A stretch of 64,000 nucleotides of DNA from Litorihabitans aurantiacus. Lineage in GTDB: Bacteria > Actinomycetota > Actinomycetes > Actinomycetales > Beutenbergiaceae. Position 1 is the first letter of the stretch. Every line of letters begins with the position of its first letter. The stretch is taken from NCBI RefSeq assembly GCF_030161595.1, contig NZ_BSUM01000001.1, forward strand, positions 744,001 to 808,000, in the 5' to 3' direction. The position numbers were made by a program, and so were the translations under genes. Of this stretch, positions 42,115-52,914 are shown one piece after another. The notes under the pieces are model-generated. The model ran no database searches, was not told the DNA's origin, and worked only from the letters and a program-made list of their open reading frames with translations.

Positions 42115-42233
42115 ACGCCACACCCCAGCGGCAGGCTCCCCAGCCGGCGCCGCGGAGAGCACCACCCGGGCCCGCCCGGCACAGCGATCACCAGCACACC
42201 AACCATCACGACACGAACGAGAGGAGGCGGGAG

Positions 42234-43761
42234 ATGTCCTTCCAGGGAGCCGACGTCAGCGCACTCGACAAGATCGCCACCACCTGCCAGGAGGGGGCCG
42301 ACTTCGCGCAGCAGGTCGTCGTCGCCCTCAAGGTCGTCGTCGCCGCGCTCAAGGCGATGTCCTGGACGGGGTGGGCCGCGGCGTACGCGGCCTACCTCGA
42401 GGCCACGGTCATCCCGTGGGTCCAGGCGACCGGCCGCTACCTCGAGAACGCGGCACGCATGCTGTCGCTCGTCTCGCAGATCCAGAAGTCCACCAGCGAG
42501 GACTCGCCCACCGTCGTCATCCCGAAGGGCGGCTACACCCCGGTGCAGCTGCCCGCAGGCACCGCGACGAACCCGCCGAAGCTCTCCACGCCCGACGTCC
42601 GCATCACCATCACCGTGGCGGGCGGCGGCGCCGAGGGGGCCGGGGCGACCGTCTCCACCCCGGGCGCCATCGGCGCCGGGTCCGCCGCGGGCGGAGGTTC
42701 GGCCGGTGGCGGCGCGGGGGTCGCCTCCCCGACGACGCCGTCCGTCAGTGGTGCGGGCGCGACGTCGTCGACGGCGAGCGACGGCTCCACCTCCATCGGC
42801 GGGTCGATCGCGCAGGCGGGCGCCGCGATCTCCGCGATCGGCAAGGGGATCACCGGCATCGGCGACGGCGTGTCCCAGATCGGCGCCGGCATCGATCAGA
42901 TCCGGGGTGGGATCGAGCAGCTGACCGGCGGCTCGAGCGCCGCGGGTGCAGGCGGCTCGGGTGCGGGCCTGCCCGCTCTCGGCGCGGGCGGCGCGGCGAT
43001 CGGCGCCGGCAGCCTGGGCTCGCTCGGCCTCGGCAGCGGCGGCACCGGGTCGACGTCCGTCGGCGGCGTCGGCAGCGTGGGGGTGTCGGCCTGCCCGGTC
43101 TCACCGGCGGTTCCGGCCCGGCCTCGGGCGCGGACGTCGGATCGGCGTTCCAGATCGCCCCGGGTGCCGGCAGCGTCGGCTCGGGCGGCCTGGCCTGCGC
43201 GCCCGGCTCCTCGTCCGGCGGGGCGAGCCTGCCCGGCACGACGGCGGGCACCGGCTCGGGCGGCGGGCTCGACCTGGGCGGGGCGGCGGGTTCGTCCGGT
43301 TCCGTCACGCCGACCCCGATCGCGCCGGCCAGCACGTCGGGTGAGACCGGGGCAGCCTCGGGAGGATCCTCCGGGGGTGCGGCCGCGCCCGGCGGTACCT
43401 CGGGTGCGGGCACGGGCGGCGGCTCGACCGGTTCCGGCGGCGGATCGCCGGCCGGTGCTGGTGCCCCCGGGGCGGCACCAGCGGTCGGCGCGGGCGATGC
43501 CGCCGATGCAGCGCACGCTGCGCCCGCCCCGGTCAGCGCCTCGGCGACCTCCGCGACGCCGTCGTCCCTCGGCACCACGATCGACCCGCCCGTCACCGCG
43601 ACGCTCTCCACGGGCTCCCTCGCCGAGAGCGGGGAGGACTCCCGGCGGCGGCGATGGCCGCACCGCTGGGCCTCGCCGGGCTCGGGGCCGCCGGCCTCGG
43701 GGCGCTGCGCGGCCGCGCCCGCCGGGCCGACGAGGGGGAGCTCGCACCCGACGAGAACTGA
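42234..43761 (+). CDS. Large WXG-like protein with glycine-rich region and hydrophobic C-terminus; two apparent frameshifts
   Basis: About 509 residues. The N-terminal 90 residues are WXG100-like: FQGADVSALDKIATTCQEGA, AMSWTGWAAAYAAYLEATVI (Trp-Thr-Gly), RYLENAARMLSLVSQIQKST. A long Gly/Ala/Ser-rich region follows (IGKGITGIGDGVSQIGAGID then runs of GGS/GAG), and the C-terminus reads APLGLAGLGAAGLGALRGRA followed by RRADEGELAPDEN. Frame breaks: GGGGG at 43079-43083 and CCC at 43641-43643; one base added at each gives a continuous protein ending at TGA 43759-43761. It could be a secreted substrate with a repetitive passenger, or a membrane-tethered cluster component. RBS GGAGGCGGGAG precedes the ATG. 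Confidence 0.72.
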
Positions 43762-43911
43762 CCGGCACCCCCACGCGATCCGGCACCACTCCAGCACCAC
43801 CCCAGCAGCACCCGAACCATCAGAAGAACCGGCACCACCTGATCGACCGCCGACCGGCAGCCGACCACACCTCACCGCCACCCTCGTGGCACCGACGAAA
43901 GGACCACTCTC

Positions 43912-44181
43912 ATGAGCACCACCGTCTACGGCATGGACATCAACGCGGCCCGCGATCTCGTCCGGGTGATGACGACCGACGCCGACACGATCACGCAGCT
44001 CACCGCCCGCCTCACCCAGCAGCTCGAGGCCACCCCGTGGCAGGGCCCGGACTCGCAGCGCTTCCGCGGCGACTGGCAGGGCCAGTACGTGCCGGCCCTC
44101 AACAGCGTCGTCCAGGCGCTGCAGGAGAACGCGCAGATCCTCGCGGCCCAGGCCGACGACCAGGAGCGCGCCTCCAGCTGA
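43912..44181 (+). CDS. WXG100 family protein
   Basis: 89 residues. MSTTVYGMDINAARDLVRVM, then the turn ATPWQGPDSQRFRGDWQGQY (Trp-Gln-Gly) and VVQALQENAQILAAQADDQE. RBS GAAAGGA lies 8 nt before the ATG. There is no copy of the shared promoter motif directly upstream, so it is probably co-transcribed with the 42234 gene. It may form a heterodimer with the 41782 product. Confidence 0.9.
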   Translation: MSTTVYGMDINAARDLVRVMTTDADTITQLTARLTQQLEATPWQGPDSQRFRGDWQGQYVPALNSVVQALQENAQILAAQADDQERASS

Positions 44182-44210
44182 CGCCCAGCCCGGGCCCTGC
44201 CCGGGTGCCC

Positions 44211-44251
44211 GACGACGGCGGCGGTGACCGGGGAGGTCACCGTCGTCGTCG
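44211..44251 (+). terminator. Long hairpin after the WXG genes
   Basis: GACGACGGCGGCGGTGACC pairs with GGTCACCGTCGTCGTCGTC (one mismatch). A smaller hairpin CCCGGGC-CCT-GCCCGGG lies just before it. Confidence 0.75.
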
Positions 44252-44287
44252 TCGCACGTCCCGCCCGAAGCGCCCGGCAGACGCCCC

Positions 44288-44341
44288 GGAAGGTTCCACC
44301 CCCGTCCGCGTGGACGCGCGCGCGGCCCCTCCCTAGCGTCG
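44288..44341 (+). promoter_or_regulatory. Shared promoter motif, copy 3 (before the ATPase gene)
   Basis: GGAAGGTTCCACCCCCG (44288), then CCTAGCGTCG (44332), 44 nt apart; the ATG is about 34 nt further, the same geometry as copy 1. Confidence 0.65.
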
Positions 44342-44375
44342 GGGTGGTCAGGGACGAGGACCGAAGGAGTGCCGC

Positions 44376-47300
44376 ATGTGGCGACTGAGCGTGGTGCCGA
44401 GCACCGAGAGCGCGCTGGAGGCCGTCGACGTCGTGGTCGACGCCGCACCGCACGGGCGGGTCGCCGACCTGGCCGCCAGCCTGGGTGACCACCTCGCCGG
44501 CCCCGGGTCGCGCGTGCTCCTCGCGCCCGTCACCGACGGGCGGCCCTGGCCCGCGCAGCAGCGGCTGCTCGACTCGCCGCTGCGCGACGGCGGCCTGCTG
44601 CACGTGGCCTCTGTCCCGAGCGACTGGCTCACCCGTCCGCAGGCGCACCGGCGCCCCCGCGCGATCCTCCGCGTCGTCGACGGCCCCGAGGCGGGCCGCG
44701 AGGTCGAGCTGCACGGCGACGTCGTGACGATCGGACGCGCGGCGGGCGTCGACGTCCGTCTCACCGACCCGCTCGTGAGCCGGACGCACGCGCGCCTCGT
44801 GCTCGCGGCGACCCCGTCCGTCGTCGACCTCGGCTCCGCGCACGGGACGCGCGTGGCCGGTCGCGAGGTCCAGGCGGCGCAGCCGCTGGCGTGGGGCGAG
44901 ACCATCGAGCTCGGCGGCACCCGCCTCACGCTGCGCGACGTGCGCGACGGCGGCCGCGCCACGACGTCGGGCGTCACGGGCGCCGGCGACGGCGCCGCGG
45001 ACCGCGAGCAGGGCGTGCTGCGGACGCCGCGGTTCGGCACGGGCGTCGTCGAGACGGAGCTCGACCTGCCGGCCCCGCCGGCGTCGGTGCGCAAGACCCC
45101 GTTCCCGTGGCCGATGATGCTGATGCCGGTCCTGATCGGCGGGGGCATGCTCGCGATGAGCCGCAGCCCGATGTCGCTCATCTTCATGATCGGGTTCCCG
45201 CTCATGATGGCGATGACGAACCTCGTGCAGCGCCGGCAGGCCCGCAAGGAGTTCGAGGCCGAGCGCGACCTGTGGCGCGGCGACGTGCGCGAGGTCCTCG
45301 CCACCCTCGACGACTCGGCCGCCACCCAGCGCGCCAACGCGTTCGACGACGAGCCCGACCTCGACGCCGTCGTCGTCCGCGCCCGCACGCGCCACCACCG
45401 CCTGTGGACGCGGCAGCAGGACGACGCCGACTTCCTCACCGTCCGCTCGGGGCTGGGGGAGCGGCCCGCCCTGGTGACCGCCAAGAAGCCGAGCGGCGGC
45501 GACCGCGGCCTGCGCGCCGAGGCCACCCGGGCGCTCGCGACCCGCGGCACGCTGCCCGACCTCCCGGTGCCGCTCGACCTCGGCGCCCCGCTCAGCGCGG
45601 TCACCGGTCCGGTCGACGACGTCGACGCCTGGGTCCGCGCCGCGATCGTCCGGCTCGCCGTCACGCACTCGCCCACCGACCTCGCCATCACCGCCGTCCT
45701 CGGCCACGACCGGGGCGCGCTCGAGACGTGGCTGCGGTGGCTGCCGCACGTGAGCTCGGCCGGCCCCGCGCCCGTCGCGATCGGCGCTGCCGCGGGGCAG
45801 GCGCTGCTCGAGCAGCTCACCCTGGCGACCGGCACCGGCCACACGCTCTGCCTCGTGGACGCGGGTGCGGGTCTGACGCGCCGCCACGTCGAGGCCGTCG
45901 CGCAGCACGCCGCCCGCGCGGCGCAGGAGGGCGGCCCCGGCCTGCACCTGCTGTGGCTCGGCGAGCGGACGGAAGAGGTCCCGGCGGCCACCGCGCGGCT
46001 GGTGGACCTGCGGGTCGGCTCGCTCGAGCACGCCCGCCGCGGCGGTGTCGAGCGCATCGACGCGCCCGAGCGGCTCGACCTCGCCACCACGTGGCACACG
46101 GCCCGCTCGCTCGCCGGCTACCGCGACGAGGCCGCCGTCGGCGCGGCCGAGGCGCTGCTCCCGGCCATGGTCCGCCTGCCGGACCTCACGGGCTGCGGGA
46201 GCGACGACGTCGAGCAGGTGCTCGAGCGCTGGTCCACCAGCCGCGGGCTGCGCGCCCAGCTGGGCGCCGGCACCGACGGCGCCGTGACGATCGACCTGCG
46301 CGAGGACGGCCCGCACGGTCTCGTGGCCGGCACCACCGGCGCGGGCAAGAGCGAGCTGCTGCAGTCCCTCATCTCCTCGCTGGCCGTCAACAACCCGCCG
46401 AGCCGAATCACCTTCCTGCTCGTGGACTACAAGGGCGGCGCGGCGTTCCGCGAGTGCGCGCAGCTCCCGCACACCGTCGGCTACATCACCGACCTGACCC
46501 CGGCCCTCGTCCAGCGTGCGCTCGTCTCGCTGCACGCCGAGCTGACCGCGCGTGAGCACCTCCTGGAGCGCTACGGTGCCAAGGACCTCCCCGACCTCGA
46601 GCGCAAGCACCCCGAGGCCGCCCCGCCGAGCATGCTGATCTGCGTCGACGAGTTCGCGGCGCTGCTGGCCGAGGTCCCCGACTTCGTCGACGGCATGGTC
46701 TCGATCGCGCAGCGGGGCCGCTCGCTCGGGATGCACATGCTGCTCGCGACCCAGCGCCCCGCCGGCGTCGTCACGCCCCAGATCAAGGCCAACACCGATC
46801 TGCGCATCGCGCTGCGCGTGGCCTCCCCGGACGACTCCACCGACGTCATCGACGCCCCCGACGCCGCACAGCTCTCGCGCCGCAACCCCGGCCGGGCCTG
46901 GCTGCGCCGGACCGGCCACGGCACGCGCGAGCTCGTCCAGGTCTCCTGGGTCGGTGCGCGCGAGATCCGCCGCGAGGCGGCCGCACCGGTCGAGGTGCGC
47001 CCCTTCGACGCGCGCGGCGGCGCGGACGCGGCCGCGGCGCTCGCGGCGGGCGACGCCGACCGCCTCCACCCCCGCACCGACCTCGAGCGGTTGGTCGAGA
47101 CCATCACGACGGCGCACCTGCGCACCGGAGTCGCCCCGCCGAGCAGGCCGTGGCTGCCCCAGCTGGCCGACGTGCTGCCGCTCGCCGTCGCCGGGCCCGG
47201 ACGCCTCCTCGTCGGCGCCGACGCGACGCAGGCCGCGCTGGTCGACGGCGCGGGCGCGTCGCAGGCGCGGACGGTCGAGCCGGGCGGGGGCCAGGTCGTG

Positions 47301-48856
47301 CTCGGGATGATCGACGACCCCGCGGCGCAGACGCAGGAGCCGTGGGTGCTCGACCTCACCCGGTCCGGGCACCTGCTCGTGCTCGGGTCCTCCGGCGCCG
47401 GCAAGACCGAGCTGCTGCGCACGCTCGCCGTCGCCGTGACCGCCGGTGGCGACGCCGCGGCTCCGCTCGTCTACGGGCTCGACTGCGGCGGGGGCGGCCT
47501 GGCGGTGCTCGGGCTGCTGCCGTCCGTGGGCGCCGTCGTCGTCGAGGCGCAGCGCGAGCGGATGCAGCGCCTCGTGCGGATGCTGCACCGCACCGTCACC
47601 GAGCGGAACGCCGCGATGGCATCGCGGGGGTGGCCGACCTCGCGGCGCTCGCGGCCACGGGGGTCGACGTGCCGCGCGTGCACGTGCTGATCGACAACCT
47701 GCCGGCACTGCTGGAGTCCTTCGAGGGCGGCGGCTCGATGCGCCGCCAGCACGCCGACATGCTCGTGGCGATCCTCCAGGAGGGGCGCCGCGCGGGGGTC
47801 CACGTGAGCGCGACGGCGCCGCAGCGCACCGGCGTGCCGGCCCCGGTCGCGGCGGCGTTCGGGCAGCGCCTCGTGATGCGCATGACGATCCCGGACGACT
47901 ACATGATGCTCGGCGTGCCCGCGGGGGTGCTCGACGCCGACAGCCCCGCGGGCCGTGCACTGCTGGGGAAGCACGAGGTCCAGGTGGCCACGATCGGCGG
48001 CGCCGGCACCCCGCTCCAGGCCGAGCGGCTCGCCGCGATCGCGGCGCAGGTCGCGGGTCGCTATCCCGACGGCGCCACCACCGTCCCCGCGATGCCCGGC
48101 CGGCTGCCGCAGGAGGCGGCACCGCAGCCGGTGCGCGACGAGGTGACGGTTGGCGTCGAGGAGGACATGGTCGCCCCGGTGACGCTCGCCCTGCTGGACG
48201 GGCCCGTGCTCGTCACCGGACGCACCCGGACGGGGCGCAGCACCCACCTGCTCGCGCTCGCGCAGCTCGCGGCCCGGGCTCAGCAGCCCGTGGCGGAGGT
48301 GGTCCTCGCGGGGCCGCGGGCTGCCGCGACGGCGTCGACGCTCGGCGGCGGGCTGCCGCTGACGGTGCTGGCGAGCCCCGAGGAGGTGCTCGCCTGGCTC
48401 GAGGGACCCGGGGCGAGCGCGCCCGACGGCGACACCCTCGCGGCGCCGTCGGGCTCCGCGCCGTGGCGCCTGGTCCTCGCGGACGACGTGCACGAGTGGG
48501 AGCGTGCCTGGGAGGCCGCGGGCGCCGAGCGACGCGCCGTCGAGGCGCTCGCGGCGTGGGCCCCGCGGGCCGCAGGCCTGGGTACCGCGCTCGTGGTCGC
48601 GACGGACGCCGACGACGCCCGCACGCGCCAGCACATCCCCGGTCTGGTCTCCGTGGTGCGGCGCTCGCGGCGCGGTGTGCTGCTGAGCCCGGAGATGGGT
48701 GACGGCACGCTGCTCGGCGCCCAGGTGCCGATGGCGAGCCACGAGGCGCTCACCGGACCCGGCCGCGGGCTCCTCGTCGCCGGCGGAAAGTTCCACCTCG
48801 TGCAGACCACCGCGGCGTCGATCACCGTGGAACAATCGGCGGCAGGACGGGGCTGA
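44376..48856 (+). CDS. FHA-FtsK/SpoIIIE-type ATPase of type VII secretion (EccC/EssC-like); apparent frameshift
   Basis: About 1493 residues. Order: ubiquitin-like/N-terminal domain; FHA domain near residues 95-190 (VELHGDVVTIGRAAGVDVRL, LVSRTHARLVL); two membrane segments near 242-280 (FPWPMMLMPVLIGGGMLAMS); first ATPase with Walker A GTTGAGKSELLQSLISSLAV (about 652) and Walker B CVDEFAALLAEV; second ATPase VLGSSGAGKTELLRTLAVAV (about 1004); third, degenerate nucleotide site LVTGRTRTGRSTHLLALAQL. The frame breaks near 47618-47635; the other frame carries on with GVADLAALAATGVDVPRVHV. The FHA-containing N-terminus is more like Firmicutes EssC than mycobacterial EccC. It is the predicted motor of the cluster. 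Confidence 0.87.
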
Positions 48857-48922
48857 GCGGCCCTATCGGGCACCGGACGGGGCCCGATCGACATGACGGC
48901 ACGACCGACGGAAGGGGTCGGC

Positions 48923-51900
48923 ATGCGCAGGTGGCGGAGGCCGAACGGCGAACGTGGAGCCGTCGAGGTCGGGGTCGCGATGGCCGGAGCCCTCCTCGTG
49001 GTGGGTGCGATCGTCGGCAACGGCGTCGCGAGCACCCTCGTGGACATGTCCGACGGCACCACCTGGCTGCCCGAGGACGACCAGGGGACGGTCGTGCAGA
49101 TCAACCCCGCCACCGGTGAGCCCGAGCGGCGGCTGCAGATCGCGGCGGGCGAGGCCGAGCTCGAGCTCGCGCAGCGCGACGGCCGCCTGATCGTCACCGA
49201 CCGCCTGACCGGCGAGATCACCGCTGTCGACCTCAGCACGCTGCTCGCCAGCGGGCAGCGGACCGCGGCCGACCCGGCCGACACCCGCGTGCTCGTCGGG
49301 GGTGGTCACGTCGCGCTCGTCGAGCTGGGTGAGGGCCTCGTCCGCGCCGTCAGCCCCCTCACCCTCGCCGACATCGGCACCCCGTACCGGACCGACGCGC
49401 TCGCCGACGCCACGATCGACGACGCCGGGCGCGTCTGGGTGATCGGGCAGGACGGCCGGCTCCAGGAGCTCGAGTACCGCACCGAGGCGCGCGAGCACGC
49501 GGTGCGCACCGACGTCCCCGTCGAGGCGGCGGGCCCGGCCTCGCGCCTGGTGCCGCACGCGCGCGGCGTGACGGTGTTCGCACCGGACCGCGGCGCCGTC
49601 GTGCAGATCGGGTCCGGCAGCGACGTGAGCGCGGGGGTGCCGCAGCTCGAGGGAGCCCTCGAGGTCGCGCCGCGCTCGCCGTCGGACCTCGTCCCGGCCT
49701 CGATCCCCGAGCGCGGGCGCGTGGTGGTGCTGAGCGGGCGCGACGTGCTCAGCGTCGACGTCGCCGCGATCGGGTGCGAGCGGCCCGCGCAGCCGCAGAC
49801 GTTCTCGGGGCGGATCTACGTGCCGTGCACCGGCGCCGGCAAGGTCGTCGTGCTCAACTCCGACGGCAGCCGCGGCGCCGCCGACATCATCGTCCCGGGC
49901 GGCGGTGACCCGCGCCTGACGATCGACGAGGGTCGCCTGGTCGTGCACACGAAGGACCGCTCGGGCGGGTACGTGCTGGTCGACGGCGGTGGCACCACGC
50001 GCGTGGTCGAGCCCGAGCCGACGGCGGTCACGCCCGTCCCGGTGGATCGCCCCCTCCCGCCGCGACCGGCCCCGCCGCAGCCCCAGGTGCCCGGGGCGGG
50101 CGGTCCGACCGCGCCGCAGCCGCCCGTACCGACGACGGACGCGCCCGCGGCGCCGACCGACACCCCGACGGGTGCCCAGCCGCCCGAGGTGCCGGGCGTG
50201 CCGACGCCGCCGGTCCCCACGACGCCGCCCCCGGGTCTGCCGTCCGTGCCGGTGCCGACGGACCTGCCGACCGACGTCCCCACCGACGGCGGCACGGTCG
50301 TCCCGCCGACGACGGGCGGGCCCACCGACACCGGGACCGGCACCGGCCCCGTGCAGGAGTACGCACCGACGAACATCCGTGTCACCGCCGCGAACGACCC
50401 GGCGACGGCCCGCGTGACGTGGCAGGCCTCGGAGGTCCCGGCCGTGCGCTACCAGGTGACCGCGTCGGTGGGCACCGGGGCCGAGGTGGCGGCCACCGCG
50501 CCGCTCGAGTCGACGCTGACCGAGCTCGTGTGCGGCCGCGAGATCGAGGTGCGCGTGACGGCGGTGCACGTCCCGGCGGTGACGCAGCCCGTGACGCGCG
50601 AGACGACGTACACGCCGGAGTGTGCTCCCGGCTCGACGCCCCCGACCGAGGATCCGACGTCGCCGAGCCCCACCGAGACCACGCCGAGTCCGACCGAGAC
50701 CACGCCGAGTCCGACCGAGACGACGCCGAGCCCGACGGAGACGACGCCGAGTCCGACGGAGACGACGCCGAGCCCGACCGGGACGACCCCGGCTCCGACC
50801 CCAACGGCGGACCGCCCCACGGCGGCGACGGGCGTGTCCGCGACGGCGCGGCCGGACGGCACCGTCATCGTCACCTGGAACGCCGCGACGCGGGCGGATC
50901 GGTACAGCGTCCGACCCGCCGGGGGTGGGCAGCTGACCGATGCGGGTACGGCGACCAGCGCGACGGTGCCGGCGGCGGCCGGCAGCACCGTCGCGTACGA
51001 GGTGGTCTCGCACGTCGGCACGGAGACAGCGGTCTCCGCCGCCAGCGGTTCCGTGACCGTCCCTGCGCGCCCAGGTGCACCCGGGGTGGGGGTCACCGTC
51101 ACGCGGAACTCGCCGCAGCAGGTGGCGCTGTCGTTCGCGATCACGCCACCGGCCGATGGCGGTTCGCCGATCATCGACTACACCTTGAACTTCTCCGGCC
51201 CGTCGGTGACCCCGACCCAGGTCCCGCTCGGTGGCCAGACGACACACGCGGTGACGATCGACTGCAACGCCCAGGGGCTGTGCCGTGACGGCGGCACCGT
51301 CAGCGCGACGGTCACGGCCACGAACGCGGCGGGGGAGGGGGCGGCGGGTTCGGGCAGCGGCAGCCTCGCGGCCCTCCCGGTGCCGAGCGACAACGACGGT
51401 GTGCTGACTGGCCGCAACTCCACGGGCACCAACACGGTGACGGCGGCGGTCGACTACGCGCCCATCGCGAGCTGGGTCGAGACGCCCGGCACGTGCACCA
51501 CGGGCGGTCAGGTGATCGACTGCGCGACGCCGACGACGATCGCCGAGCAGCGAGGCGCCCGCAACGTCGGTGCGTGGGCGAGCGGCGAGGTGACCTTCAC
51601 CGGCAGCGGGTGGGCCGCGGGTATCACGGCCACCGTCTCCGGCTACGCCGACGCCCCGGGTGAGGCCTACTGCGAGCCGGGCGGGCCGTGCTACCAGATC
51701 GCGTCGCTGCCCCCGACAGAGGTCCAGGTCGTCCCCGTTCCGTGGACCGCACCACAGATCCCGCACCCGCCCGCCGTCGCGGCCGGCGTGCTGCTCCTCG
51801 GCACGGCCGGCGCCATGCGGCTGAAGCGTCGTCGCACGTCCCTCGCCGAGGCGACGGATACGTCCGATGCCGCCGCGACGACCGCCCCCACCACCTCTAC

Positions 51901-51931
51901 GACCCGCACCCCGTCCCCGGAGGACCGATGA
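48923..51931 (+). CDS. Large secreted/membrane-anchored protein with propeller-like region and fibronectin type III domains
   Basis: 1002 residues from the ATG at 48923, which follows GGAAGGGG; the frame is open 30 nt further up. Membrane segment at the N-terminus (VEVGVAMAGALLVVGAIVGN). Residues 35-370 show propeller-like repeats (GTVVQINPATGEPERRLQIA, DDAGRVWVIGQDGRLQELEY). A Pro/Thr linker follows, then fibronectin III-type domains around residues 480, 640 and 720 (APTNIRVTAANDPATARVTW, ATGVSATARPDGTVIVTWNA, SPQQVALSFAITPPADGGSP). TPSPTET is repeated six times between them. A C-terminal anchor (HPPAVAAGVLLLGTAGAMRL) and basic tail end the protein. It may be the surface component of the cluster. 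The stop overlaps the MoxR start. Confidence 0.82.
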   Translation: MRRWRRPNGERGAVEVGVAMAGALLVVGAIVGNGVASTLVDMSDGTTWLPEDDQGTVVQINPATGEPERRLQIAAGEAELELAQRDGRLIVTDRLTGEITAVDLSTLLASGQRTAADPADTRVLVGGGHVALVELGEGLVRAVSPLTLADIGTPYRTDALADATIDDAGRVWVIGQDGRLQELEYRTEAREHAVRTDVPVEAAGPASRLVPHARGVTVFAPDRGAVVQIGSGSDVSAGVPQLEGALEVAPRSPSDLVPASIPERGRVVVLSGRDVLSVDVAAIGCERPAQPQTFSGRIYVPCTGAGKVVVLNSDGSRGAADIIVPGGGDPRLTIDEGRLVVHTKDRSGGYVLVDGGGTTRVVEPEPTAVTPVPVDRPLPPRPAPPQPQVPGAGGPTAPQPPVPTTDAPAAPTDTPTGAQPPEVPGVPTPPVPTTPPPGLPSVPVPTDLPTDVPTDGGTVVPPTTGGPTDTGTGTGPVQEYAPTNIRVTAANDPATARVTWQASEVPAVRYQVTASVGTGAEVAATAPLESTLTELVCGREIEVRVTAVHVPAVTQPVTRETTYTPECAPGSTPPTEDPTSPSPTETTPSPTETTPSPTETTPSPTETTPSPTETTPSPTGTTPAPTPTADRPTAATGVSATARPDGTVIVTWNAATRADRYSVRPAGGGQLTDAGTATSATVPAAAGSTVAYEVVSHVGTETAVSAASGSVTVPARPGAPGVGVTVTRNSPQQVALSFAITPPADGGSPIIDYTLNFSGPSVTPTQVPLGGQTTHAVTIDCNAQGLCRDGGTVSATVTATNAAGEGAAGSGSGSLAALPVPSDNDGVLTGRNSTGTNTVTAAVDYAPIASWVETPGTCTTGGQVIDCATPTTIAEQRGARNVGAWASGEVTFTGSGWAAGITATVSGYADAPGEAYCEPGGPCYQIASLPPTEVQVVPVPWTAPQIPHPPAVAAGVLLLGTAGAMRLKRRRTSLAEATDTSDAAATTAPTTSTTRTPSPEDR

Positions 51932-52911
51932 CCACGCCCGCCACCGACGTCGCCCCCGCCCGGATCGCCGAGGTCCGCGTGCTGCACGACCGGATCGTCG
52001 ACGCCGTCGAGCAGGCGCTGCGGGGCAAGCGGCCCGTCGTCGAGCTCGCGATCGTCTCGCTCCTCGCGGGTGGGCACGTGCTGCTGGAGGACGTCCCGGG
52101 CACCGGTAAGACGACGCTCGCGCGCGCGGTCGCGGCCGCGCTCGGCGGGAGCTCGCGCCGCATCCAGTTCACCCCGGACCTGCTGCCCTCCGACGTCACC
52201 GGCACGTCCGTCTTCGAGCCGGGCACCGGTGAGATCACGTTCCGCGAGGGGCCGGTCTTCACGCACGTGCTGCTCGCCGACGAGATCAACCGCGCCGCCG
52301 CCAAGACGCAGTCGGCGCTGCTGGAGGTGATGGCCGAGCGCACGGTGACGACCGACGGGATCGGACGCCGCGTCCCCGACCCGTTCCTGGTCATCGCCAC
52401 CCAGAACCCCGTCGACCTCGACGGCACCTACCGCCTGCCCGAGGCGCAGCTCGACCGCTTCCTCGTCAAGGTCGAGATCGGCTACCCCGACGCCGAGCAC
52501 GAGATCGAGGTGCTGCGGCCCGGCAGCCGAGCCGGCTCCGTGGAGCACGTGCCCCAGGTGACGACGCCGGACGAGGTCGCCGCGGCCGCCGCCACCCTCC
52601 GCGGCGTCCACGTCGCCGAACCGATCCTCGGCTACGTGCGCGCCGTCGGCGCCGCCACCCGCGAGGACGCCCGGTTGCGGCTCGGCGCCTCGACACGCGG
52701 GCTGCGCGGGCTCGTGGGCGCCGCCCAGGTCTGGGCCGCGACGCAGGGCCGGCACTACGTCGTCCCCAGCGACGTGCAGCGGCTCGTGGTCCCCGTGCTC
52801 GGCCACCGCGTCATCCTGACGCGCGATGCCGTGCTCGCCGGGACGACCACGGAGCAGGTGCTGCTCGACGTGCTCGACCGCGTCGAGGTGCCGCGCCCCG
52901 GCGCGGCCTGA
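51928..52911 (+). CDS. MoxR family AAA+ ATPase
   Basis: 327 residues. Walker [21 protein letters not shown], Walker [21 protein letters not shown], and [20 protein letters not shown] (sensor 1) with EAQLDRFL; the C-terminal lid domain contains [20 protein letters not shown]. MoxR ATPases act as chaperones for proteins with von Willebrand-like or DUF58 partners. The ATG overlaps the stop of the fibronectin gene, and a DUF58 gene follows after 3 nt, the classical pair. Confidence 0.95.
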   Translation: MTTPATDVAPARIAEVRVLHDRIVDAVEQALRGKRPVVELAIVSLLAGGHVLLEDVPGTGKTTLARAVAAALGGSSRRIQFTPDLLPSDVTGTSVFEPGTGEITFREGPVFTHVLLADEINRAAAKTQSALLEVMAERTVTTDGIGRRVPDPFLVIATQNPVDLDGTYRLPEAQLDRFLVKVEIGYPDAEHEIEVLRPGSRAGSVEHVPQVTTPDEVAAAAATLRGVHVAEPILGYVRAVGAATREDARLRLGASTRGLRGLVGAAQVWAATQGRHYVVPSDVQRLVVPVLGHRVILTRDAVLAGTTTEQVLLDVLDRVEVPRPGAA

Positions 52912-52914
52912 GCC

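Noticed and set aside
43926-48122. A 1398-codon open frame on the - strand opposite the secretion ATPase
   Set aside because: Arginine/glycine/valine-rich shadow of the ATPase gene; GC-rich DNA keeps antisense frames open.
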